Shown here: piece by piece, positions 16,464 through 22,397 of the stretch | Layout: each line of letters opens with the position of its first letter | Numbering within the stretch: position 1 is the first letter of the stretch | NCBI RefSeq assembly: GCF_002741055.1 | Contig: NZ_CP016809.1 | Span: 682,001-746,000, forward strand | Source: Paenibacillus ihbetae | Lineage (GTDB): Bacteria > Bacillota > Bacilli > Paenibacillales > Paenibacillaceae | Direction of reading: 5' to 3' | Length of the DNA stretch: 64,000 nucleotides | Notes under the pieces: model-generated | Told to the model about the DNA's origin: nothing | Seen by the model: the letters and a program-made list of their open reading frames with translations, nothing else | Database searches by the model: none | Made by a program: the position numbers and the translations under genes

Positions 16464-17285
16464 TCATTCCAGAATGAGGGCTTTCTCCTGGAGGTCAAGC
16501 CTGTACTCGCGCTCCCCGTCAAAATCAGGCGAGCCTTCTCCTCCGGGTCCTTCCGTCGATTGCAGCACCAATCGATTGTTTCTCACCGCAGGTTGGCTTA
16601 GCGGCTTGTAGTAGGAAGTGGCAAAGCTCGCCTCTTTTTCCTTGAACGACAGCGGGAAGGCTTCGCCGGTTCCCCGATCCATGGCGAAAGCATAAATTTC
16701 GATGGCATGGCAATCCCGATACTGCGGGGCGAGCAAAAATACGTCCGCATCCTGAAGCGGCAAGCAGAGCATTTCAATCGGTTCCGAATTCGGCTGGATA
16801 AATGTTCGATCTTCCAATACCCCGATTTTGGTTACACTGCCATCCGCAGCTGTATAAATGACATCATATCTTCCTGAAATCTTTTGATCCGATTCCATTC
16901 CGAAACAGCTTGGCGCACCGAGCCGCTGAACGGCCTCGCTCCCTTCCGCTACGACGAGCAGCTTCCCTTCCGGCCCGGTCCCTTGCGCACGAACCGTTCC
17001 GGCTTGCCGGTTTGCGGCCTCCGTCGCAAGCGGAGCCGTCTCCGGCTTCGGCTTCGGCTTGGGCGAAAATGGATCTCCTCCCCCCAACCAAAGGAAAGCG
17101 ATAATCAACAAAACGCCGGCGATGGCAGCAGTCCATCTCCTGCGGCGTTTAGGTCTCCTCATACTCTGGCCCTCCCTCTCCTTCAGACGCTTATACACCC
17201 GCCTCTTCAGTTCAGGCAGCAACAGCACGGCTTCAAACGGCCCATTCTTCGCCCTTTCATACCACCCAGGTTTATGCTCGTTCAT
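16464..17285 (-). CDS. putative membrane anti-sigma factor
   Basis: The 273-aa protein has a short basic cytoplasmic N-terminus (PELKRRVYKRLKEREG, RRPKRRRR), one membrane helix (TAAIAGVLLIIAFLWLG, about residues 52-68), a proline/lysine linker, then an extracellular domain of about 190 aa. It overlaps the ECF sigma gene by 4 bp (ATGA), the usual layout of a sigma/anti-sigma pair. No zinc-binding HxxxCxxC is present, so it is not a ZAS-type anti-sigma. Role inferred from topology and coupling. Confidence 0.65.
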   Translation of the reverse strand: MNEHKPGWYERAKNGPFEAVLLLPELKRRVYKRLKEREGQSMRRPKRRRRWTAAIAGVLLIIAFLWLGGGDPFSPKPKPKPETAPLATEAANRQAGTVRAQGTGPEGKLLVVAEGSEAVQRLGAPSCFGMESDQKISGRYDVIYTAADGSVTKIGVLEDRTFIQPNSEPIEMLCLPLQDADVFLLAPQYRDCHAIEIYAFAMDRGTGEAFPLSFKEKEASFATSYYKPLSQPAVRNNRLVLQSTEGPGGEGSPDFDGEREYRLDLQEKALILE

Positions 17286-17833
17286 ATCTGATGCTCCCCC
17301 AGTTTGTTCTGTACTTTTTGCCTAGCCCGATGCAGCCTGGATTTAACCGTGCCGGCCGCAATCCCCAGCAGCTCGGCAATCTGTTGAATCGGCATATCAT
17401 AATGAAGATCCAGCATCAGCACCTCTCGGAATTTAACCGGAAGCTCCATGATGATATCCCAGATATCGTCCGTGTACTGCCTGTCCAGATACTCCGTCTC
17501 CGCCGAGGTGCTGTGCCCTGCCGGTTGAATCCGATCCAATAAGGTTACCCGCCTTAGAAAAAATGACTTCTTATGCCGAAAAGCCGTATGCCGCGTAATC
17601 GTAAGCAGCCAAGTTTTCAAACTGGATTGTCCGCGAAAGGTATGTATGCCGTAATAAGCTTTGATAAAGACTTCTTGAGCAATGTCGTCCGCAAGCGCGT
17701 GCTGCCCCGTCAAAAAGTATGAGTAATTCCAGATCTCACTGCCGTAATGCTCCATGATCGCGTCTAACGTGTCGGTATCCATGGAAGCCATGTGCTTTAC
17801 GTATTCGAACTCCAACCGATTCACCTCATCCAA
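17282..17833 (-). CDS. ECF-type RNA polymerase sigma factor
   Basis: Up to 183 aa. Region 2 spans ADDIAQEVFIKAYYGIHTF and SSLKTWLLTITRHTAF; region 4 is the HTH LPVKFREVLMLDLHYDMPI through GTVKSRLHRARQKV. It directs polymerase to stress-type promoters and is presumably held by the membrane protein encoded next. The ATG at 17833 has no ribosome site; a TTG at 17815 with GAGGTG upstream is an alternative start. GGGAACTTTT at about 17858-17867 resembles an ECF -35 and hints at autoregulation. Confidence 0.88.
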   Translation of the reverse strand: MDEVNRLEFEYVKHMASMDTDTLDAIMEHYGSEIWNYSYFLTGQHALADDIAQEVFIKAYYGIHTFRGQSSLKTWLLTITRHTAFRHKKSFFLRRVTLLDRIQPAGHSTSAETEYLDRQYTDDIWDIIMELPVKFREVLMLDLHYDMPIQQIAELLGIAAGTVKSRLHRARQKVQNKLGEHQI

Positions 17834-18027
17834 TTAGAGTCCAACTCAGGGCGAAAAGTTCCCTTTTATTGAAGAAAAATCTATCCTTCCCGCAGCGAGC
17901 ATGACTGTCATTCGCAGGTGCAGTCCGCACCCTCCGAGAGACCCAGAATTTCCATAAATGTTCTAGCAATATTTTCCTAGTTCTGATAGACTGGAATTTG
18001 TCATTATATCTCAGAATTGGGGGAACC

Positions 18028-18456
18028 GTGTTGTTGAGAAAAAGATTTAGTTTGTTGCTTGTCGTTGCTATGCTGCTTGTTTTTGGATCGGCCTGCTCGA
18101 GCGGTGAACCGGCTGTAAAGCTGGATGATGTGGTCGCCAAGCTGAAAGAAGCCGGATTAGAGGCGGAGAATGTCAAAGATCTTGCTGCAGATGATATGGG
18201 GATTGCTCCTATGAAGTTCGAGGAAGGCAAGCGGATCGTCGTCCCTTCGCTCGGAGAAGATGTTGGAGGCCGACTGTTCGTGTTCAAGAAGAAAGCGGAT
18301 ATGGAGGAGCTGAAGAGCTACTACGATGAGCTCGGCAAGACCTCCGCCATGTTCTTCTCGCATACACATGCAAAAGGTAATGTACTCATTCAAATGTCCG
18401 GTGATATGGAAGCTTCGGAATTTGATAAATATAAAGAAGTGATCGACAGCCTGTAG
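18028..18456 (+). CDS. hypothetical lipoprotein
   Basis: From the GTG at 18028 (TTG codons follow at 18031 and 18034) the protein has about 142 aa. It begins with a signal peptide ending in lipobox FGSAC. The start is chosen because GGGGGA lies just before it and because the 10 residues encoded further upstream do not fit a signal peptide. The mature domain of about 120 aa (LDDVVAKLKEAGLEAENV, FVFKKKADMEELKSYYDELG) is found in Bacillales lipoproteins of unknown role. Monocistronic and divergent from the ECF operon. Confidence 0.7.
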   Translation: MLLRKRFSLLLVVAMLLVFGSACSSGEPAVKLDDVVAKLKEAGLEAENVKDLAADDMGIAPMKFEEGKRIVVPSLGEDVGGRLFVFKKKADMEELKSYYDELGKTSAMFFSHTHAKGNVLIQMSGDMEASEFDKYKEVIDSL

Positions 18457-18477
18457 TTAGAAAACACTGCAGCTGGA

Positions 18478-18554
18478 CGAAGTGCACCCTCTAGATTAGC
18501 CGTTGGAGAAACGAACTCGTATTCATCCGCTGCATTCCGGAAGGGTGCATTTCG
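18478..18554. repeat. long-loop inverted repeat
   Basis: CGAAGTGCACCCT (18478-18490) and AGGGTGCATTTCG (18542-18554) pair over 13 bp with one G-T pair, around a 51-nt loop. It lies between the converging lipoprotein and WYL-like genes and may serve as a weak terminator, although no strong T-run follows. Confidence 0.5.
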
Positions 18555-18585
18555 TTATAAAAATCGGAGCAATTTATGCTCTGGA

Positions 18586-18789
18586 TCAGGAAGCATCCAT
18601 TCCAGCCCCTTTTGCCGGGCCCCAGGACAAAACGTTATCCATTCGGAAAATCCTTGGTTGATTGGTGTTTAGACACGTCGCACGAATCAATTTATTTCTG
18701 ATACCCTGCAGCTTAATTTTACGATGTGTAAGCTTCCCTTCGCGATCAATGTAAATGATCTCAATTACATTTCCAATGTACTTTTCCAT
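18586..18789 (-). CDS. small WYL-domain-like protein under LexA boxes
   Basis: The ATG at 18789 has GGAGG upstream and gives 67 aa. The frame is open a further 9 codons, but the ribosome site favours this ATG. The sequence IEIIYIDREGKLTHRKIKLQ ... LIRATCLNTNQPRIFRMDNV has the pattern of a WYL fold (a ligand-binding SH3-like domain) without an attached HTH. Two LexA boxes and a strong promoter lie directly upstream, so it should be induced by DNA damage. Function unknown. Confidence 0.65.
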   Translation of the reverse strand: MEKYIGNVIEIIYIDREGKLTHRKIKLQGIRNKLIRATCLNTNQPRIFRMDNVLSWGPAKGAGMDAS

Positions 18790-18809
18790 CAACCCCCGCC
18801 TCCAATACA

Positions 18810-18854
18810 AGAACATTCGTTTGTATTATATGCGAACATTAGTTCTTGCATCAA
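18810..18854 (-). promoter_or_regulatory. SOS promoter of the WYL-like gene
   Basis: On the minus strand TTGATG (18854-18849), 18 bp, TATAAT (18830-18825). CGAACATTAGTTCT (18833-18846) fills the spacer and AGAACATTCGTTTG (18810-18823) lies over the transcription start. Both match CGAAC-N4-GTTCG with one or two changes. Confidence 0.75.
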
Positions 18855-18970
18855 TGTTATTTTTCTCCAAAATAACGGAGTTGTCCGCTCCGCCATAACA
18901 ACGACTGCACACAACAGTATCAGGAAATTGTACATATGATATATTTTGCCATAAACATATTCGGGCCCTC

Positions 18971-19227
18971 CCCAAACCGGATCACTGGATTGTTCTCTTA
19001 GCATTATACATACTGGGCATATCTTTTTTGATTTTGGCGAAACGCGATTGATGCCGATTGTTACTGGATCGATTGGTATTGGGTTCTTTGTATGTATTCT
19101 TCTCTATATGAATATAAAATCGGAGAAAAAAACAGTCGAGGGCCAAAAAAATAACCCTGCATGCAAAATAGCTACCGAGTTCTTTTATCGATACCAACTC
19201 ACTGACTTAAAAAAAAATGAGAATTGA
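18971..19227 (+). pseudogene. possible decayed membrane-protein fragment
   Basis: Two plus-strand frames read in succession as hydrophobic membrane-like peptide. DHWIVLLALYILGISFLILA (stop near 19050) is followed, one frame away, by LMPIVTGSIGIGFFVCILLY and a charged tail ending at 19227. One frameshift would join them. No start codon, ribosome site or upstream coding is visible. This looks like the tail of a lost transporter-type gene, but chance is not excluded. Confidence 0.3.
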
Positions 19228-19380
19228 TGATCTCACTGTAAAATAGTTTCATGGGTCCCCTGCAGTTCAGTTATCGGCGTACAGTCTGGGCTGCCCCCTA
19301 CCCGCGCGCACCGGCGTTCATGATTTTTCCGAGGCCCTCCGATGGATGGATATGCCGTCCAAGCTTGGAATTGCCACAAG

Positions 19381-19461
19381 GTATAGAAAACAGATTCTCT
19401 AGGTGCGGCGTTTTGGGGCACTCCCTTCGAAATATCCTCTTTGAATTAAATTGACCCAAAC
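19381..19461 (+). pseudogene. decayed 3' end of a prophage integrase gene
   Basis: The stretch ending at the left att core aligns with the last bases of the intact integrase gene and the short spacer before attR (about 60940-61019). GAAAACAGATTCTCT matches GAAAATAGATTTTCT, GGCGTTTTGGGG matches GGCGTTTTGGGGG, CTTCGAAAT is shared, and both end CCCAAACAAAAAA before the core. The left copy reads ENRFSRCGVLGHSLRN and the intact one ENRFSGGVLGAHPSK. Upstream of 19381 the similarity stops. Confidence 0.65.
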
Positions 19462-19554
19462 AAAAAATCCCCCACGCCATACGGCGCAAGGGATTCCTCT
19501 ATTAATACATGGTGATGTACTGATCGCGTTCCCATTGGTGAACTTGCGTGCGGT
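19462..19554. other. attL core (copy of the glnA 3' end)
   Basis: 93 bp identical to 61020-61112. On the minus strand it holds the last 17 or so codons of glnA (...[11 protein letters not shown], stop) and the glnA terminator hairpin. Here it is cut off from any glnA body, so it is an attachment site and not a gene. Confidence 0.92.
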
Positions 19555-19660
19555 TTATGGTTATCGCTTATAAATACGCTTTTTTCTTCTATTATACAAG
19601 ATGTTTAGTGCGTTTCTGAAAAACACATTCGTTTATATTCATTAACCTTTTCTTCTATTT

Positions 19661-19690
19661 GGGGGCACTTCGGGGGCAATTCCGGGGGCA
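19661..19690 (+). repeat. GGGGGCA repeats, candidate integrase arm-type sites
   Basis: GGGGGCA occurs at 19661-19667, 19672-19678 and 19684-19690, 11 and 12 bp apart, roughly one helical turn. Matching sites occur at the other phage end (60960-60977 and inverted at 61008-61014). The arrangement flanking both cores is what arm-type integrase sites look like. Confidence 0.5.
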
Positions 19691-19698
19691 TTTTAGTT

Positions 19699-19735
19699 AA
19701 GCACTAAGACTCTAAGGAGTCGAGGTGCTTTTTTT
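19699..19735 (+). terminator. phage left-end terminator
   Basis: AAGCAC...GTGCTT encloses an inner GACTC-TAAG-GAGTC stem and is followed by seven T. In the excised circle it lies downstream of the integrase gene, so it could end int transcripts; in the lysogen it shields the moron from upstream reading. Confidence 0.8.
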
Positions 19736-19742
19736 GTTCCAG

Positions 19743-19789
19743 TTGCTTTATCGAAATATTGCATTTATCATAGAAACATACGTTCGTAT
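19743..19789 (+). promoter_or_regulatory. moron promoter with palindrome at the start site
   Basis: TTGCTT (19743-19748), 17 bp, TATCAT (19766-19771). ATACG-TT-CGTAT (19778-19789) covers the expected transcription start and may be an operator. GGAGG follows before the ATG at 19807. Confidence 0.6.
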
Positions 19790-19806
19790 AGATGGAGGCG
19801 TGTTAG

Positions 19807-20217
19807 ATGAGTATAGCGGAGGCAATTACAAACGAAGACCGTCACTATGTAAAACGATACATTATATTACCCATGATCATAACGGCATTTGAGCGTGATA
19901 GCCGGTATATTGAGGAGCAGCTAAAGACACCCGGGCCATATGTGGATGTAATCAAGGGAGCAATTGATCGGGCTCACAAGGATTTGATGGATGTGAAGAA
20001 GCATTTTTGGATTAAGGGGATAAAAGTGTACGATGAACAGTCAACCGAGATCGGGAGAAAAGCGAAGTTTATGTGTCGTGGGTATACATCATTTATTGAA
20101 TTGAGATGGGAGTATATAAGAGCGGAAGCTTCTATAATGATGCGTAAGTATCTCGGGTTGGATATATCGTCTTTTTACGATCCTACGCTGCCGAAGGAAT
20201 TGAAGGAGAAATATTAA
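19807..20217 (+). CDS. hypothetical phage protein, moron candidate
   Basis: This 136-aa protein of unknown family is charged and probably mostly helical, with segments such as AFERDSRYIEEQLKTPGPYV and FIELRWEYIRAEASIMMRKY. It has no signal peptide or membrane segment. It runs opposite to the neighbouring lysis genes, has its own sigma-A-type promoter and ribosome site, and is enclosed by terminators on both sides. That layout is typical of a moron expressed from the lysogen. What trait it gives is unknown. Confidence 0.75.
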   Translation: MSIAEAITNEDRHYVKRYIILPMIITAFERDSRYIEEQLKTPGPYVDVIKGAIDRAHKDLMDVKKHFWIKGIKVYDEQSTEIGRKAKFMCRGYTSFIELRWEYIRAEASIMMRKYLGLDISSFYDPTLPKELKEKY

Positions 20218-20218
20218 A

Positions 20219-20258
20219 AAAGAAGCCCCACCAGCGCGTAGCATAGCAGGGCTTCTCT
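20219..20258. terminator. bidirectional terminator between moron and endolysin
   Basis: AGAAGCCC (20221-20228) pairs with GGGCTTCT (20249-20256), flanked by A-rich and T-rich tails. It serves both converging units. Confidence 0.75.
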
Positions 20259-20312
20259 TACCGATGCTTTCGGTTTTGTCATCATTATAATGCATTTGGG
20301 ACATATTGTAAA

Positions 20313-20993
20313 TTACTTTTCGGAAATTGTTGCTGTCTTTGTTTTATTGTCCCAGGATACTTTATCACCCCGGGCCTCTGCAACAGCTCGCAATGGGACA
20401 TACACCGTACCATCGATTAGTTTTCCGTCTTTGATCTGTTTCCCGTAAGCTTCCACGGTTACTTTATCATTCACGACAGCAGAGCCCCCCTTCTTCATCT
20501 CGTTCAAGCGACCTTGTACAGCGGCCTTAAATGCATACCACCCTGACCATGTGCCGCCATCATACATAAGGCGCGGACATATCTTGCGCGACCAGTCCCA
20601 ATGTCTGCGCAGTCGATCCACGCCCCAACCTCGCTCCATCAACATCTGAGCGACTAACGTCACTGCGTTATCAATTGTCTTGGCGTAATTTCCACTCTCA
20701 CAGATTTCAATGCCGATCGATGTCCGGTTACCACTAGCGCTGCCGCTACCATCACCAGCATGCCATGCATTTTCGTTCAGTGGAATGCATTCAATGGCTT
20801 CGCGTTCATCCACTACGATATGAAAAGATGCCTGACGTTCATTAGCCGGATTGGTGAGCCATCCCCTTTCGCCGTTAGCTGAAGAAGATGGATTTCCTGT
20901 ATTGTGGATCGTGATTGTTTTCGCGGACATAGACAGGCCCGGCCGCCGGTTACAAGCGGTCGAGCGTGGTATGTGGTCCTTGCGGTAAATCAC
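20313..20993 (-). CDS. endolysin: N-acetylmuramoyl-L-alanine amidase with copper-amine-oxidase-N-type domain
   Basis: The 226-aa protein begins with an Amidase_2 domain (about 1-165). Zinc ligands are in TITIHNTGN near residue 27 and RRHWDWSRKICPR near 130-142. A C-terminal domain of about 55 aa (GKLIDGTVYVPLRAVAEARG) matches the copper amine oxidase N-terminal-type domain common in Paenibacillus, probably a wall-binding module. It cleaves the amide between MurNAc and L-Ala at lysis. The GTG start overlaps the holin stop (GTGA) and follows GGAGGGAGA. Confidence 0.9.
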   Translation of the reverse strand: MIYRKDHIPRSTACNRRPGLSMSAKTITIHNTGNPSSSANGERGWLTNPANERQASFHIVVDEREAIECIPLNENAWHAGDGSGSASGNRTSIGIEICESGNYAKTIDNAVTLVAQMLMERGWGVDRLRRHWDWSRKICPRLMYDGGTWSGWYAFKAAVQGRLNEMKKGGSAVVNDKVTVEAYGKQIKDGKLIDGTVYVPLRAVAEARGDKVSWDNKTKTATISEK

Positions 20994-21259
20994 TCTCCCT
21001 CCACTCCCTTCTTGCCCTGCTTAACGAGTTGATTGCCGAATACAGCCACAGCCCCACAAAGAATGCCTTGGATAACGCTTTGGACAGTGAAGCCCAACAA
21101 CATACAAGCGAATACTATAGCAATGATCGTAACCAGGTAAATAATGCTCCAATCTGGAATAAGCGGAGTTTGCTTCAGTACATATCCGATAATCCAGCAA
21201 GCTAAGACGACCCCAACCAGTTCAGCATTGATATATTCCATAATCATGTTCCACTCCAC
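20990..21259 (-). CDS. phage holin
   Basis: About 89 aa from the GTG at 21259, chosen because AAAGGG lies 8 nt upstream; the frame is open to 21268. Two hydrophobic helices (LVGVVLACWIIGYVL and IIYLVTIIAIVFACMLLGF) plus a third weaker one, with a charged C-terminus (KQGKKGVEGE), fit a holin. It forms membrane lesions that release the endolysin encoded next. Confidence 0.8.
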   Translation of the reverse strand: MEWNMIMEYINAELVGVVLACWIIGYVLKQTPLIPDWSIIYLVTIIAIVFACMLLGFTVQSVIQGILCGAVAVFGNQLVKQGKKGVEGE

Positions 21260-21277
21260 TATAATCACCCTTTCAAA

Positions 21278-21526
21278 TTATTTAAGGCCGCCCGAGATAA
21301 TAAAGGCAGCGACTGCCAAAACAAAAGCCCCGGCGAATGTACGCCAGAGCCATTTTTGGTTATCTTCGATTTTGTCCAGCCTGGTGTTTGCCAAATTCGC
21401 TTCGTGTAATGCTTTGATTGCTGTCTCGTTGGCATTAATCGCTCTATCTAACTTTTCATCCATGTTGTCCACCTTCGTTTCTACTCTGGTGATTCTTTGC
21501 AGCATTTCGGATTGTACTCCATCCAC
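21278..21526 (-). CDS. XhlA-like holin-associated protein
   Basis: The 82-aa protein has an N-terminal coiled coil (RITRVETKVDNMDEKLDRAI) and a single C-terminal membrane helix (FAGAFVLAVAAFIISGG). This is the layout of XhlA (hemolysin XhlA family), which works with the holin in Bacillus phage lysis cassettes. It lies 18 bp before the holin. Confidence 0.85.
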   Translation of the reverse strand: MDGVQSEMLQRITRVETKVDNMDEKLDRAINANETAIKALHEANLANTRLDKIEDNQKWLWRTFAGAFVLAVAAFIISGGLK

Positions 21527-21537
21527 TCCGGTTCCCC

Positions 21538-21738
21538 CTATTCTTCTTGCTTCGTGGTTTCTTTATGGTTACTGATGACTTCTAACCTTTTTGTAATGGC
21601 TCTCTGGATGCTCGATAAGTATTCCACCTCCTGACCTTGGTAATAGGTCCCGACTGCCGAGATTACTTCACACACGTCTTGTACAGTCGGATATAGCTCG
21701 ACCATCAATTTGTTCTGGATCCTCGCCAATTCAACCAC
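21538..21738 (-). CDS. small hypothetical lysis-region protein
   Basis: 66 aa, soluble, starting MVELARIQNKLMVELYPTVQ. No family recognised. It sits 11 bp before the XhlA gene and downstream of a terminator that separates it from the secreted protein gene, so it probably begins the lysis transcript. Confidence 0.6.
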   Translation of the reverse strand: MVELARIQNKLMVELYPTVQDVCEVISAVGTYYQGQEVEYLSSIQRAITKRLEVISNHKETTKQEE

Positions 21739-21751
21739 CCCTTAGTCAAAT

Positions 21752-21780
21752 TAAAAAGCCCTACCGTTTGGCAGGACTTT
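21752..21780 (-). terminator. terminator upstream of the lysis cassette
   Basis: On the minus strand AAGTCCTGCC-AAAC-GGTAGGGCTT with G-T pairs, then TTT. It follows the gene ending at 21790. Confidence 0.75.
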
Positions 21781-21789
21781 TCATTGTAC

Positions 21790-22326
21790 TTATTCGAATG
21801 CTTTTAATGCTTCGTTGATATTGTTTAGTTTCAATGTGTTCTGATCAACCTTTTCTCTAAGGCTCTTCAAACCATCTTCCCACACCTGTTTAACCACACC
21901 AGTTTGTTCACTCATGGATTCTGTCTTTGCTTCTTCTTTTTCAATGCTGCTATTTAAATGCTCCAGTAAATCCGTAATCTTTTTCTGTTCGTTCAGCAAG
22001 TCATATTTCGTGTAGTATTTACCATCCAACAGAACGACTTGGTTGTTAACTGGAGTTTCCTCAGCCGTAACCATGATTGTGTTTCCTTCCACCTTTATAT
22101 CAGCTCCTAAGGACTCAGACAACGCTCTAACCGGAACGTTAGCCCGACCATCAATGATTGCTCCTTTTTCGGAGAGTGTTTCGCCATTTACTATAACTGT
22201 ATACTCACCAGTAACTTTCTTGCCGATCATTGAATTTATCTGAGCATACACATCTTGTCCGAACGCAGCTACAGAAACACCAAGTACAAATGCAACAACA
22301 AAACCGAGCAACCTTTTCGTTTTCAT
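21790..22326 (-). CDS. secreted protein with copper-amine-oxidase-N-type domain
   Basis: The 178-aa protein has a signal peptide (KTKRLLGFVVAFVLGVSVAA, probable cleavage after VYA or AFG). A domain of about 60 aa (GEYTVIVNGETL ... ANVPVRALSESLGADIKVEG) resembles the copper amine oxidase N-terminal-type domain, followed by a long coiled coil to the C-terminus. The same domain type ends the endolysin. It is not a tail or lysis enzyme by sequence; a surface role in the lysogen is possible. Confidence 0.7.
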   Translation of the reverse strand: MKTKRLLGFVVAFVLGVSVAAFGQDVYAQINSMIGKKVTGEYTVIVNGETLSEKGAIIDGRANVPVRALSESLGADIKVEGNTIMVTAEETPVNNQVVLLDGKYYTKYDLLNEQKKITDLLEHLNSSIEKEEAKTESMSEQTGVVKQVWEDGLKSLREKVDQNTLKLNNINEALKAFE

Positions 22327-22397
22327 GAATTGTCCTCCTCCGTAGGTTCTAATACAGTCAATATAACACTACGGAGAAACATGGTAAATGTTTCATA

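Noticed and set aside
17826..18287. 153-codon minus-strand frame opposite the lipoprotein
   Set aside because: Serine- and proline-rich shadow of the lipoprotein gene, without a ribosome site.
19251..19454. 67-codon plus-strand frame left of attL
   Set aside because: Its end is the integrase remnant, and the rest has no ribosome site or family; treated as a relic and not a gene.
19462..19554. Second copy of glnA
   Set aside because: Only the last 17 or so codons and terminator are present; it is the att core.
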